From NCBI GenBank assembly GCA_037355855.1, contig CM074766.1, positions 2,046,001-2,110,000 of the forward strand: a DNA stretch of 64,000 nt. The letters are read 5' to 3'. Position 1 is the stretch's first letter. Every line of letters starts with the position of its first letter. Both the position numbers and the translations under genes were made by a program. The notes beneath the pieces were generated by a model. It saw only the letters and a list, made by a program, of their open reading frames with translations, made no database searches and was not told the DNA's origin. This document shows positions 30,936 to 41,849 of this stretch, one piece after another. The stretch is from Pseudo-nitzschia pungens (lineage: Eukaryota; Bacillariophyta; Bacillariophyceae; Bacillariales; Bacillariaceae).

Positions 30936-32546
30936 ATGGTCAAGAAGAAGGGAAAGTCGAAGCGCACCACGCTCAAGGACAAGTACAAGATCCAGCGACG
31001 GGTGGTGGAAACCCACCGCAAGCGCAAGAAGCAGGCAAAGAGAGACGCCAAGAACGGAATCGTCCGTCCCAATCAACAAAAACGCGACCCCGGCATTCCC
31101 AACTCGTGGCCCTTCAAGCAGGATCTCCTCAAGGACATCCAGAGAGCCCGGGAGCGACAGCAGGAGCAGCAGCAGGCCCTCAAAGAAAAGCGCAAGGGAG
31201 ACCTGCGCGCCCTGAAGGAGCACCAGGAGCAGGGCGGATCCTGCCGAACGGTGCAGGAACTAATGGCCCGAGCCACCCGGGACCAGCAGGAATTCGCGGC
31301 CCGGCAGCAGGAAGGGCCTTCCGCCGGCCAAGCTTTGGCGGAAAAGAGCGACGGCAAGGTTGCCGCCGGGCAGCAGTCCCGTCGCGCCTACCTGCGCGAG
31401 CTGAAAAAGGTGGTCGATTCCGCCGACGTCTTGCTGCAGGTGCTGGACGCCCGCGATCCCATCGGGTCGAGGATCCACAAGACCCTGGAGGACGTCATTT
31501 TGTCCAAGGCGGACAAGCGCATGGTTCTGGTCCTGAACAAGATCGATCTCGTTCCGAAGGACGTCGTGGGCCGGTGGCTCACCGTCCTGAGGCGGTCGCA
31601 CCCGACCATTGCCATCAAGGCCTGCAAAAACATTTCCGAGAGCGACGAGAAGGACGCCTCGACGTCCTCGGTTCCGGTCGGCATGGACGGTCTGCTGCAA
31701 TTGCTGAAGAACTACGCCAGAACGGGAAGCGCGGGGGGGAAAGCAAAGACCACCATCGTGGTCGGCATCGTGGGATATCCCAACGTCGGCAAGTCCTCCA
31801 TCATCAACGCGCTGAAGCGATCGCGGGCCGTGGGCGTCAGTCCCCGCCCCGGCTTCACCACGACGATGCAGGAGGTGGTCCTGGACAAGAACGTCCGCCT
31901 CCTGGACAGCCCGGGCGTGGTCTTTGACGACAAGACGGCCCTGCTCGGAAACTGCGTCGACGCCGATTCGATCGACGACCCGATCCCCCCGGTCGACGCC
32001 CTCCTCCAGCGCTGCACCGCCGAGAGCCTGATGATGACGTACAACCTCCCCGCCTTTCCGAGGGGCAACACGATGGTCTTTCTGGCCATGGTGGCCAAGT
32101 CGCACGGCCGGGTCCTGAAGGGCGGGATCCCCGACAAGGTGGGCGCGGCGCGGAGCGTCCTGAGGGACTGGAACCAGGGAAAGATTCCGTACTACACCGT
32201 TCCGCCGAGGGACGCCGAGCCGGACGTTGCCAAGGGAGGGGCCGTCATCGTGTCGAGTTTCGGTGCCGAGTTCGATCTGTCCGCCTTTGACGACAAGGTT
32301 CTGGGCAGTCTGAAGGAAAGCGACGAGATGGACTTTGTCGAGCTGGTCACGGAAGACCCGCGAGAAAGCGAGCGCTCGAAGGAACTCGCCGAGTACCTCC
32401 GAAACGGTGGCGATGATGATGACAACGACGATAATGACGATGACGACGACGAGATGGAGGAAGACAGCGACGACGACATGGCAGACGATACGAATTTCAG
32501 GGCCAAAGTAGCTCAAGCAGATGATTTTGACTTCAATGCTATGTAA
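30936..32546 (+). CDS. Nucleostemin/Nug1-like circularly permuted GTPase
   Basis: 536 residues from ATG 30936 (CACAATGG); the frame is open further upstream but without an ATG. The basic N-terminus MVKKKGKSKRTTLKDKYKIQ is the nucleolar GN3L/Grn1 type. The GTPase motifs appear in permuted order: LDARDP (G5, about 175), NKIDLV (G4, 201-206), GYPNVGKSS (G1, about 280-288), GFTTTMQ (G2) and LDSPG (G3, about 324). The C-terminus is a long Asp/Glu-rich tail. Proteins of this family (Nug1, GNL3, Grn1) act in nucleolar assembly and export of pre-60S ribosomes. The choice between Nug1 and GNL3 cannot be made by eye. Confidence 0.92.
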   Translation: MVKKKGKSKRTTLKDKYKIQRRVVETHRKRKKQAKRDAKNGIVRPNQQKRDPGIPNSWPFKQDLLKDIQRARERQQEQQQALKEKRKGDLRALKEHQEQGGSCRTVQELMARATRDQQEFAARQQEGPSAGQALAEKSDGKVAAGQQSRRAYLRELKKVVDSADVLLQVLDARDPIGSRIHKTLEDVILSKADKRMVLVLNKIDLVPKDVVGRWLTVLRRSHPTIAIKACKNISESDEKDASTSSVPVGMDGLLQLLKNYARTGSAGGKAKTTIVVGIVGYPNVGKSSIINALKRSRAVGVSPRPGFTTTMQEVVLDKNVRLLDSPGVVFDDKTALLGNCVDADSIDDPIPPVDALLQRCTAESLMMTYNLPAFPRGNTMVFLAMVAKSHGRVLKGGIPDKVGAARSVLRDWNQGKIPYYTVPPRDAEPDVAKGGAVIVSSFGAEFDLSAFDDKVLGSLKESDEMDFVELVTEDPRESERSKELAEYLRNGGDDDDNDDNDDDDDEMEEDSDDDMADDTNFRAKVAQADDFDFNAM

Positions 32547-32758
32547 TGTGTAATGTACCGTACTGTAGAGCAATCCTTTTTATGCATTCATTCATGATAC
32601 AGAGATATCATTCTTGTTACTATTCTACTAAAATAGTATGGATAGGATAGGATAGGATAGGATGGGATTTGTTTTGTTGCAAATTCCCGCACGCACCGTG
32701 TCCACCCACCACCACCGTTCTCGATGGAAGTGCCGCGCCTCGCCGCGCCTCGCCTCGA
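32547..32758. other. Spacer between convergent genes
   Basis: 212 bp containing four GATAG repeats near 32641-32660. No coding signal. Confidence 0.5.
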
Positions 32759-34162
32759 TCATTGCCACGTGGGCCAGACGTAGTCGTCTTCGTAGGCTCT
32801 TCCGGACCGAAAGTCGCAATAGACCTTCATGGCCTTGCGATACAGATCGCGCTCCCGGTCCCAGGCCTCGGTTCCCTTTTTCTTGCTCGATTGGTAGTTG
32901 TTCACGACGCAGTTTCCGTCGTTGTGGGTTTCCAGGACCCGGTTGGTGGATTTCTTTTTCTTCTTGTTGTGCTGCAGGTTCGGGTCCACGAATTTCTCCA
33001 CCTCCTCCCGCGTGATGCGCCTCGGCGGCGCGGGCACGCCGCACCGGGTGGTGAGCTCGTCCGAGATCCGCTGGACCTCGTTGAGGGGATCGGCGAGGAT
33101 GGCGTCGTTGCTCGATCGCACCGCGCACAGTCCCTTCGAGTTCTGGACGGCCCTCATGTTGTAGACGATCCACAGGCGGAGCCCCGTTTCCAGCGAGATG
33201 GACTCGTCTCGCTTGTTGATCGACATGGCGACCTCGAGGGGATGCCGGTAGGTGAACACCACCGCGGGCTCGTTGTTCATGAGCGCGAGCCACGTCCTGA
33301 GCGTGATGCACATGCGGGGATCCTTTTGCAGCCAGGGCGCGTTGCCCGGGTCGTTGAGAAAGGGCAATCCGCGGGCTCCCTCCTTGAAGGTGACCCTGCC
33401 CGACTCCTTGTCCTTCAGCGCCTGCTTCCAGTCGTACTTGATGACGTTTGCGGCCCACCAGATGTTCTGCTTGTTCATGAACTCGTCGTTCTGCAGGACG
33501 ATGTCGATGCGCTCGAAAAATCCGCGCTCGTTGTCGGCGGCGCCCCCGATGAGGGGACCGCCCACCGTGTATCCGGCCGCCTTGTGCAGCAATCCCGACA
33601 GCATCGATGTCCCGCTGCGGTGCATTCCCAGCACCACGAATCCATTGCGGTGGTTTCCGGCCACGACGGCGGCCCTTTCCTCCTCCTCCCTCTCCTTCTC
33701 GCGCCTGCTTTCCTTTCGTTCCTCCGCCTTTCGATCCGCCACCACCGACTCGTACTTGGCAACGGCCTCCACCAGGAGATTCGCATCGGTGACGCCCCGT
33801 CCCTGCCGAAACCGCTGCAGTTGTTTCCGCAGACCGGTCGCCACCTTTCCGATCTTTTCCTTGCCCGGGACGTGGGCGATCTCCTTCAGGGAGGGCGGAA
33901 CGTGCATGTGGTGGAGGTAGTCCCGGGGGGTCTCGTCGGGCAGCTCGGCGGGCGTCGAGGCGTTCAGGAGCGGCCAGAGGACCGCCAGGACCAGGACGTA
34001 GCACAGCGCAAAGAGTCCCAGGCACACGGTGGATCCCCAGCCAAAGACGAGGAAATTGGCAAACCGATGATGGTCGTGCCGGGGTCTCTTGCCGCGCCGG
34101 GGTCTCCGCGCCTTGTCGTTGCCGTCGCTGGCGTCGTCGTCGCCGATTCTGCCACCCGCCAT
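32759..34162 (-). CDS. Type II membrane sulfotransferase-like protein
   Basis: 467 residues, single exon, ATG 34162. A basic cytosolic N-terminus (about 1-35) is followed by one membrane anchor at about 36-66 (GWGSTVCLGLFALCYVLVLA), an Arg/Glu-rich stalk, and a P-loop domain. The PAPS-binding loop reads FVVLGMHRSGTSMLSGLL (about 180), and the 3'-phosphate-binding region reads VVFTYRHPLEVAMS. KDPRMCITLRTWL lies between them. This fits a Golgi-lumen sulfotransferase-fold protein; the substrate is unknown. A basic Lys-rich insert (NKKKKKS) sits near the C-terminus. Its 3' end faces that of the GTPase gene. Confidence 0.8.
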   Translation of the reverse strand: MAGGRIGDDDASDGNDKARRPRRGKRPRHDHHRFANFLVFGWGSTVCLGLFALCYVLVLAVLWPLLNASTPAELPDETPRDYLHHMHVPPSLKEIAHVPGKEKIGKVATGLRKQLQRFRQGRGVTDANLLVEAVAKYESVVADRKAEERKESRREKEREEEERAAVVAGNHRNGFVVLGMHRSGTSMLSGLLHKAAGYTVGGPLIGGAADNERGFFERIDIVLQNDEFMNKQNIWWAANVIKYDWKQALKDKESGRVTFKEGARGLPFLNDPGNAPWLQKDPRMCITLRTWLALMNNEPAVVFTYRHPLEVAMSINKRDESISLETGLRLWIVYNMRAVQNSKGLCAVRSSNDAILADPLNEVQRISDELTTRCGVPAPPRRITREEVEKFVDPNLQHNKKKKKSTNRVLETHNDGNCVVNNYQSSKKKGTEAWDRERDLYRKAMKVYCDFRSGRAYEDDYVWPTWQ

Positions 34163-34881
34163 GTTGGTCGACTGCTGCTAACTCTGGCTAACCCAGTCAC
34201 TAACTAACTAACTGTGCTGCGGTGAACGCCGGGAATGGGGGCTGTTGCTCTTGCAGCAAAGTGTCTTGTCGATGGAAGGGAGGTCTCTCGTATTTGGGCA
34301 ACAACCGTTTCCAAATTCCAACAAGACGACAACAATTAAAACCGCACTTAGTTTTTCGGGGAGTGACCGTTGCTCCGTTCGTGCTCACTGTTTGCTCGTA
34401 CCGGTAACCTTACTTCTGCAGTGTCGTGACATTCGTTAGTAGTACCGGTAGTATTAGCATCGGTGGAAATGACCATGGGTGCAATGGGAAACTAATTTAT
34501 TTATATATTATTGATTTTCGAGGAAGAAAAATCGATGCCATCGTTTTGGGACGATGGTGGGACCATCGACCATCCAATCCAACAAAACTCGAAACGACCA
34601 ATGACTTACAACCCCAGAAAATGAACAACAGTCTCAATCTCAAAACAGGAATCATCGAACATCGAACATCGAACGTTCTTCGTGTTTTGCTCTCACGGGA
34701 CCACACAGTAACTTACGGTAACCTTACCTGGTAATTACTCGAAATGGGTCCCGCGGTCAAAGACAACATGATGCCGTGTCGAGTATTATTATTATTTTTG
34801 ATTGATTGATTGATTGATTCGACCCTCTCTGAAACGCAATCCTAAATCCATAACGATTCGATTCGATTCGATACGATACGA
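34163..34881. other. Divergent intergenic region
   Basis: 719 bp between the start codons of the sulfotransferase-like gene (minus) and the HIT-finger gene (plus). ACCGGTAA and GTAACCTTAC motifs occur near 34400 and 34705-34730, and a GATT repeat near 34801. No gene seen. Confidence 0.45.
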
Positions 34882-36981
34882 ATGAACGGTATCAATCCCG
34901 TCCCGGTGTCCCCGTCGGCGGCCCGGGGATGGAAGAAAGCCGAAAGGGTCACCAGGGACGTTGCGCCCACGAAATTGACAACGTCGGGCCGCGCATCGGC
35001 GTCGAGGTCGAGGTCGTTCGCGAAGGCGGAACCGGTGGAGGATTCCGATCCGGATTCCGATCGCGATCGCGATTCCGATCGCGATTCCGATTGCGATTCC
35101 CCGGACGTTGCGGCGCGACCAATCCGAACGCCGCTGCCACCGCCTTCGTTCCCCTCCTCTCGCGCCGCAACAAGCAAACCCCACCACCGCCGCAAAAACG
35201 GCTGCTCCGTGTGCTTCCAAAACGAGGCCCGGTACGAGTGTCCGAGGTGCGGGATTCCGTACTGCTCCGCGGCGTGCTACCGAAACCACACCAACGGTTC
35301 CACCAACGGTCTTGGTGCCGGAAATCCGAGCGGATCCTGCACCGAGGAATTTTTCCGGGAAAAGGTTGCCTCGATCATGAAACTCGAGGCGTCGGAGCGA
35401 GAGGCGGACGCCCGCAGGGCGCTCAATCGATACCACCAGCAGCAGCGAGAACTCCAAACCGGCAATCCGCTGCGGATCCGAGACGTCGGCGATGACGGTG
35501 GCGGCGGTGATGGTGACGGTGATGGTGACGGTGATGACGGTGATGATGATGATGATGATGATGATGATGTCTACAACCTGTACCAGCTGTGGTCGCAGCT
35601 GGAGGCCCTCGAGGACCGCCAAACCGAGCTCCCTCCCGCGGAGATTGCCAAGCTGCTGCCGCCGTCGCTCCGGAACCGGTTCGAATCCGATCTGCGGAAC
35701 GGAAGGGTCGAGGCCGACCTGGTTCTGGATCGGTGGCATCCGTGGTGGGCCCGCGAACTGGTCGGTGCGTCCGCGAGCGCTCGCAAAAGCGACGACGCGA
35801 ACGGAACCAACGCGGATTCTCGGTCTCGTGACGACTTTTCGGCGCTTACCAGAGACAAAGACAAATCCAAACGCAAACGCAAAAAAACCCTCGACGAGCG
35901 ATTTCTCTCGGTGCCGAGTTTTGCGGGTCTGGGAAAGAAGACCTCCGGGGCGACGGCGACGATAACGACAACGACGCCGAGGAAGAACGAAACGGGGAAT
36001 CCCCCGACGGCCGCGCGCACCGACGAGGCGCTCTTTTTCAACCTGCTGGACATTTTGCGCGCCGTCTGCCGAACGCTGAGACTCTACCACGGCGCGGAAA
36101 ACGCGGCGAGACAAGCCCCGGTGGAAGCCGCCGGGACGCTGATCGCGTCGTCGGCGGTCCTGGGCCGGGACGCGCGCTTTGCCTCGATGGCGCGGGCGCT
36201 GGACGACCGGTGCCACCGCCGCCACTACCAGCACTCCTTCCGCGCCGGTCGCAACGGCAGCGGCAATGGCAATGGCAATGGCAATGGCAACGATGCCAGC
36301 AACGCCGAATGGCTCCTGCACACGCAAGACACCGCCGCACTGGTGGAATCGCCGCGGTTGGTGGGAAGGGCACTGCTGGAGGCCTCCGATGTGTTGAAGG
36401 CCGCCACGAAGGAACTCAAATCCAGCGGCCGCGGTGCCTCGAAGAAGGCAACGAACACAAACACAAACACGAACATCCATGCGGACGACGGCGGCGAAAC
36501 AGAGACAGAGACGGAGACCAAGCGGAAGCAGTTCTTTCGCGTTCGAAAGAAACTCGAATTCTACCTGTCGTGGACGCTGCGCCACCCGGTGGCCTCGAAG
36601 ACCCTGCTGGGAGTCTCCGCGGGGGACGAAATCCGGGATTGGATCGAGGAACGAAGGCGGCTCTGGAACGACTACAACCGCAATCGCAACGACGAGTGCA
36701 GCAACGGCAACAGCTGCGGCAACATCGACATCGACAACCCCATCGACAGCAACAGCTGCGGTGACGGCATCGCCATCATCGACGGGTTGGGCGATCGGGC
36801 CGATGACCGCGCCATCGCAACGTTGAAGTTTCCCGCAAATCCATCGCAAACCAATGGAGGCAGGAAGTGCTCCCGGACGGAATCCCCAACGGAACGGTCG
36901 CAACAGCAACCACCACTCATGGTGGAGGTCCAAAGTCGGCGCAAACAACAAAACCAGACACGGGGCAATTCGAACCAATAA
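34882..36981 (+). CDS. HIT-type zinc-finger protein, ZNHIT2-like
   Basis: 699 residues, single exon. A zf-HIT domain spans about 108-137: CSVCFQNEARYECPRCG, then YCSAACYRNH, with the paired Cys-x2-Cys and Cys/His ligands. It is followed by CTEEFFREKV and a long helical region, the order found in ZNHIT2. ZNHIT2 links the R2TP chaperone to U5 snRNP assembly; the related BCD1 acts on box C/D snoRNPs. Low-complexity inserts are abundant: Asp repeats near 195-232 (GATGAT microsatellite), Gly-Asn repeats near 455-470 and Thr/Glu repeats near 540. It is longer than animal homologues mainly because of these inserts. Subfamily call is by motif order only. Confidence 0.7.
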   Translation: MNGINPVPVSPSAARGWKKAERVTRDVAPTKLTTSGRASASRSRSFAKAEPVEDSDPDSDRDRDSDRDSDCDSPDVAARPIRTPLPPPSFPSSRAATSKPHHRRKNGCSVCFQNEARYECPRCGIPYCSAACYRNHTNGSTNGLGAGNPSGSCTEEFFREKVASIMKLEASEREADARRALNRYHQQQRELQTGNPLRIRDVGDDGGGGDGDGDGDGDDGDDDDDDDDDVYNLYQLWSQLEALEDRQTELPPAEIAKLLPPSLRNRFESDLRNGRVEADLVLDRWHPWWARELVGASASARKSDDANGTNADSRSRDDFSALTRDKDKSKRKRKKTLDERFLSVPSFAGLGKKTSGATATITTTTPRKNETGNPPTAARTDEALFFNLLDILRAVCRTLRLYHGAENAARQAPVEAAGTLIASSAVLGRDARFASMARALDDRCHRRHYQHSFRAGRNGSGNGNGNGNGNDASNAEWLLHTQDTAALVESPRLVGRALLEASDVLKAATKELKSSGRGASKKATNTNTNTNIHADDGGETETETETKRKQFFRVRKKLEFYLSWTLRHPVASKTLLGVSAGDEIRDWIEERRRLWNDYNRNRNDECSNGNSCGNIDIDNPIDSNSCGDGIAIIDGLGDRADDRAIATLKFPANPSQTNGGRKCSRTESPTERSQQQPPLMVEVQSRRKQQNQTRGNSNQ

Positions 36982-37493
36982 ATAATATCAAGATGATATA
37001 ATAATACAAATACTACTGATGCAAATAGTATTCGTCTGCTCGGTGGATCCTTTCGTTTTGAGTTTGGTTGCGCTTTTTCATGGATTGTTTGTTTGTCCGT
37101 CTGTTTCGGTAACTGGCTTGGTGTGCAATAACACTAAGTAAGCATTGACCGTCGCGAGCGCGTTTGTTTGTCTCACGGCAGATGATGAAACGGACGGAAC
37201 GATTTCAAAAGCAGATCTTCAAATCTGGTTTCGTGTCGAGCGATCGATCGGACCGACCGATCGATCGATCGATAGTGCCCAGAGCTGGTGTTTTGTGCCG
37301 AGGATTGTGGTCTAGCGTTCATCGAATGCAGTGCAGTACGCGTGCTCCTACCGTGCTAAATTGCAGCATGTATACATAATATTATACTTCATAATAATGA
37401 TCCTACTGTCTGTCCGTACTATCGTCCTACTCCCTGTCGTCGTCGTTCGCAATCGCAACCGAACGGCTTACATTGGTTACTGTTCCGGTCGGT
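36982..37493. other. Intergenic between convergent genes
   Basis: 512 bp with a GATC-type repeat at 37238-37273. No gene supported. Confidence 0.45.
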
Positions 37494-38624
37494 TTACGGA
37501 AAGTCCGGAAAGACCTTGAAGTGCACAAACTTGAGCCCGATGTAGGCCGTCACCCACAGGATGAGCGATTTTCCCACAAACAGATCGATCGCGTCCAGGA
37601 CCTCCCGGAAGAATCCGATGGTCTGTCCGACAAACTTGACGCCCCCGCTGACAAAGACCACCGGCAGCTCCTTGCCGCTCACGCTGCCAAAGTCGACCGC
37701 GTAGTCGAACTTCTTGTTCGCGTCGTCCCCCTCGACGTCCTTGGGACCGATCACCCGCGTCTTGAAGGGTCCCAGGCCCACGTCGAGAATGACGGGCTTT
37801 CCGCGGGCCCGGTCGAAGAAGAATCCCCCGAAGAGGCGGAGGGGCCCGCCCACGAAAAAGTCGGCGTAGGTAAAGATGACCGTCAGCAGCTTGGTGGATC
37901 CCACCAGGATAAAGGTCGTGGCCAGGGCAAAGACGGTTCCCGCCAGGAAGGTCTCGACCGTCTCGTGCAGGGGCAGGACCCACGAGAGGCCGTTCTGGGC
38001 GATGAAGGGACCGACGGCCTCGTTGAAGAAGGACTCCACGACGCACAACTCGAGGCGGACGCGGAGGAGGCCGCTGGCAATGAGCGGACCGTACTCGACA
38101 AAGTTTTCTTTCCCGACCACGGTCTGCGCCGTGGACTGCAGGAACCTGTAAAAGCCATCGGAAGCGGCGCAGACGGGAACGAAGGAATTGGGATCGAAGC
38201 TCTGGGTGAGTTCCTTGGGCATGGAAATGCCCTGGATGGCGTTGGCGGCTTCCGACAGAGCGGCGAGTCCCAGGATGGTCGTGGTGGTGGCGGCAACCAC
38301 GACTCCCACATCGTCACTGGTTTGGCGTTCGTTTTCGTTTTCGTTATTGTTTTCGTTGACCAGCGACACCACGCCCATTGCAACATCGCTTTCGCCGTCG
38401 TCGTTGGCGAGGGAATCGTCCTCGGGACGGACCAGAGTCTTGGTGCGTTTCGATGCCATGGCCAACGACACGGGAGAACTTTCCTTCTGCAACCCGGTTC
38501 CCACCGATGCCCTCTGAACGGGCGTGACAAAGGCCCATGCCCCCGGCTCGGTGGTTCCCGAGAAGGCCAGCGCTAGAAGCAGCGACGACACCCTCGTCAT
38601 CCTTCGATTGGATCGGACAGCCAT
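37494..38624 (-). CDS. Predicted plastid membrane protein, unknown function
   Basis: 376 residues, single exon, ATG 38624. The N-terminus has a signal peptide with a hydrophobic core (VSSLLLALAFSGTTEPGAWA) ending directly before FVTPVQR, a diatom plastid-targeting motif with Phe at +1. An acidic linker follows, then a hydrophobic Ala/Thr segment near 110 (VGVVVAATTTTILGLAALSE) and two further hydrophobic stretches (ETFLAGTVFALATTFILVGS; TVIFTYADFFVGG). The motif-like segment GKPVILDVGLGPFKTRVIGP is soluble. I recognise no known family. Thylakoid or inner-envelope placement is inferred from the presequence and the hydrophobic segments. Confidence 0.7.
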   Translation of the reverse strand: MAVRSNRRMTRVSSLLLALAFSGTTEPGAWAFVTPVQRASVGTGLQKESSPVSLAMASKRTKTLVRPEDDSLANDDGESDVAMGVVSLVNENNNENENERQTSDDVGVVVAATTTTILGLAALSEAANAIQGISMPKELTQSFDPNSFVPVCAASDGFYRFLQSTAQTVVGKENFVEYGPLIASGLLRVRLELCVVESFFNEAVGPFIAQNGLSWVLPLHETVETFLAGTVFALATTFILVGSTKLLTVIFTYADFFVGGPLRLFGGFFFDRARGKPVILDVGLGPFKTRVIGPKDVEGDDANKKFDYAVDFGSVSGKELPVVFVSGGVKFVGQTIGFFREVLDAIDLFVGKSLILWVTAYIGLKFVHFKVFPDFP

Positions 38625-40017
38625 GGTTGTTGTCGCTTTGTGGATTCCGATGCTTGGTTGGGTTGGTCAATGAGATCGAGCGGAAAGAGAGCTCTTGGAA
38701 TTCGGATGCAGCCTCTCTAGAGTGCGGTATGGACGGGGTTGGTTGGTGATTGGGGTTGCGATTATCCCAAAGGGTGATACAAGTAAGGCTACTTGTACCT
38801 GGTGTTGGTTCCGTCCTGTGTCCTGTGATGCTCGTGCTCGTGCAGGTACTGGCACTCGTAAGGTTACACAAAGATGCCAAGCCTACCGACTACCGATTGG
38901 TTTATTGCTGGAAGCGCAATCACGAACCCTAAAGACAGAATGACACAGATGATAGTTTTCTTCTACGGTACGGTAAGGTTTACCGTAAGATCTTAACCTT
39001 ACTTTTGGACTTGACGTTTTCTGACATGCGATCTTTTGGTTTGTTTTTAACCTTGACTCTAAAAGAAGCGCAACAAATCAATGGAGCAAGACTAAGGTAG
39101 TCTTATGTTCCCTTTCACAATATGTGACTTCTTCGATAGTACGTACGTACGAGTAATCTTGGTCGCACCGGTAACTTACTCGTAAAATAAGGTTTTACCG
39201 TAATTCACATTGTTGTTACTTCGTGTTATTTTGTATTGCAGTCGACCAGCATTCAGGAAAACGAGAGTTCTTCCGATCCATCCAGTAAAAATCCCTTCCT
39301 TGCTCTCCACTCTACCGGTATGGCAGGAACAACGAAAAAAACTATCGTGAATGAATCATGGAGGAACAGAGACTACCGTAGAAGATTGATGAATTATTCC
39401 AAGCCAGCAATTGCTGCTGGACACAAGAACGAGGACTTCTTCTGCGGCGCAAAGAATTAACACCCATAATAGACCCCCAGGACTACTAGTAGTACCAGCA
39501 TTGACAACAGACAGTTAGAGATGACAGCATGCTGTACCATGCCACATGTCACCAATGAATGCATGGTCACAGTAAGAAGTGCTGTAGAGCAAGGAGTTCA
39601 ATGTGAAAAGACCACAAGGAACATCAAACCGGTGGTGGTGGAGGAATCACCCTTCTCAGGTTTCGGCAGTCAGAAACCAGCAGCAGTTGGGACCCCCAGC
39701 TTTGTCCACAATTGGAAGTCCACCACGCCCACCAGTAGTGGAAACGCAAGCAATATCTATCGTCTTGTACTAGTCAGTTGATGCTCCTCAGACGGCTCCT
39801 CGGTTGGCTCTAGTATTGGCAACAATCCACAACAAAGTGAGCTTCAGGTCCCGATCAACCCCCATGAAATAGTCATAAGAGATTATATCTTCAAATATCT
39901 ATCTTCTATTTTCTATTATAATATTACAGTATTGTGGACATCAGTATTTTGCATCATAGTGTACATATCGGGCGATTGAATTCTTGCAGCACCCAGCATT
40001 TGGACCATTGGAGGACT
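38625..40017. other. Intergenic, 1.4 kb
   Basis: Contains GTAAGG/CTTAC and TACGTACGTACG motifs at 38960-39200. Short ORFs at 39236-39460 and 39521-39781 are not supported by any feature. Confidence 0.4.
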
Positions 40018-40887
40018 TCAGTCGGAGTTTTCGTCTTCATCATCAGACATAACTTCGTCTTTATCATCAGGCAGAACTTCCACGACTTCTGCCGGTTGGG
40101 TCGTATCATCGAGGACCTGTTCAGCTCGGGCGACGACTTCGTCTCCACTTGGCAGAACTTCCACGGCATCTACCTGTTGGACTGTAACGTCGACGATCTG
40201 TTCATCTCGGGTCATAACTTCGTCTCCATCAGGCAGAACTACCGCCTGTTGAACCCCATCATCGAAGACTTGTTGAGCCCGGGTGACCTCGTGCGCGACG
40301 GCCTCAGTTCTCAACTGTCTGGAGATAAACTGGGACATAAACTGGGCCACGCGCAATCCCCATACGTCGAAGGGAAGGGATTGAAACGTAAAACCAAGAC
40401 TGTTCATGGCGGCACCACAACTTCCGTGAATTCCGACAATTTGTCCATGGGATTGGAAGATGAAAGGGTCCAAATACCCGCCACGAGGCTCCCCAAACCG
40501 CGGAGAAATCTGCCCAGAACTTGCGTGGAATTGAACAGCATTGATAAGGTTGCCGTCGGTCCAAACATCAGCGCGGGTCACAGCGGTTTGGTGGATTAAG
40601 AGATCGTAAGGAATATCATCTGAACGGCGTTCGTATTCGTCGGATTGCAATGCCGGCACTGGGCCATTGCCACCAACGAACTCGAGATAGATGCGCTTAA
40701 TCACACTATATCTTCTACTGCCCTTGAATTCTTCTCGGAATCCAACTATGATTCGAATCCTTAAAAGCGGAGCAAGAATCACACCGGAATCAAATATTAT
40801 TCGTCCGCCATTGCCTCCCCTTGCTCGTAGTCTTATAGCTTCGTTTGCATTTTTTGATGATCCAGGGGGAAAGATGTTGTTTGACAT
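40018..40887 (-). CDS. Jacalin-like lectin domain protein with acidic repeats
   Basis: 289 residues, ATG 40887. Residues about 20-170 show the jacalin-like beta-prism plan: RARGGNGGRIIFDSG near the start, LLRIRIIVGF, a central VTRADVWTDGNLINAVQFHA, then SGQISPRFG and the end strand IVGIHGSCGAAMNSLGFTF. Jacalin domains bind mannose or galactose. The C-terminal 100 residues carry three imperfect repeats of about 30 residues (VVLPDGDEVMTRDEQIVD, VEVLPSGDEVVARAEQVLD, VEVLPDDKDEV), followed by an acidic tail. No signal peptide is seen, so a cytosolic location is likely. Ligand unknown. Confidence 0.65.
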   Translation of the reverse strand: MSNNIFPPGSSKNANEAIRLRARGGNGGRIIFDSGVILAPLLRIRIIVGFREEFKGSRRYSVIKRIYLEFVGGNGPVPALQSDEYERRSDDIPYDLLIHQTAVTRADVWTDGNLINAVQFHASSGQISPRFGEPRGGYLDPFIFQSHGQIVGIHGSCGAAMNSLGFTFQSLPFDVWGLRVAQFMSQFISRQLRTEAVAHEVTRAQQVFDDGVQQAVVLPDGDEVMTRDEQIVDVTVQQVDAVEVLPSGDEVVARAEQVLDDTTQPAEVVEVLPDDKDEVMSDDEDENSD

Positions 40888-41818
40888 TCACGAAGTATTT
40901 TTTTTTTTAATTATTGCGCTGCTTCGCATGTAAAGGGAGAAAAAATTGTAAGAAGTAGTTTTGTTTTCGTGAACCACACAAAACTTCAGGGAGAAGGAAC
41001 TTTCGATTCAGTAGGTCCTGAAAATAGTTTAGGTAGGTCCTGAAAAGAAACAAGGACCATCCGATTGCGCTATGAAGTTCATTCTTTTTGATGACATCTT
41101 TTTTTATCACAGCCCCTCCCGAAGAATCGAGTCAAGTTCCATTCCATCACTGAGCTCAATAGTTTCGTCATTATATTATTATGCGTCAAAAGTCATTCTA
41201 AAGAAAGAAGAATATGAGTACATTATCACCAAGACTAACACTGTACTGGTACGATGTTTATTTATCGCAGAGAGACTCCCACAAGTTCGGCAATCCCTTG
41301 CGCTCAGTTTCCGACGCTGCGTGTACGAGTACGAGTAAGGTTAAGTTACTGTTCATACACAGAATATCCATGATGACGAGTGCAAGCAACCCTTTTAAAT
41401 TGCAACCACCAGGTTGCAAGGTACAAGTGAAATCGATCACACCATGGTGTAATCCGAGACACGACCTTCGTACAGCGTAGAGGGTCTACTTTTGATTGCG
41501 TGAAGAATAACTTACACCTACTAGGGTCCTAACTTGCAACCTGGTTTCAATTTTAATGATGTACCCATCATAATGGTGGATATGGAGCTCAATAATCCTC
41601 ACAATTCCAGCCAATTACTGGCATTCTAGTACTGTGTTTCTTGTGATGAACAATTGTGACACAATACAACGAGTGCCCTACTAGATTGAATTTGCTACAC
41701 AATAAGAATCAGGCTTGGTCTATGGTTGTTATGGTGGTTGTTGCTTTTTGTTGTATGTACTTGTGGATAATGTTTGTTGATCCCCATTCTTATTTTTTGT
41801 ATTATTACAAGCTGCTTG

Positions 41819-41849
<31 letters not shown>

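Noticed and set aside
39236..39781. Two short plus-strand ORFs
   Set aside because: The first starts at a TTG, both are short, and neither shows similarity or domain features.
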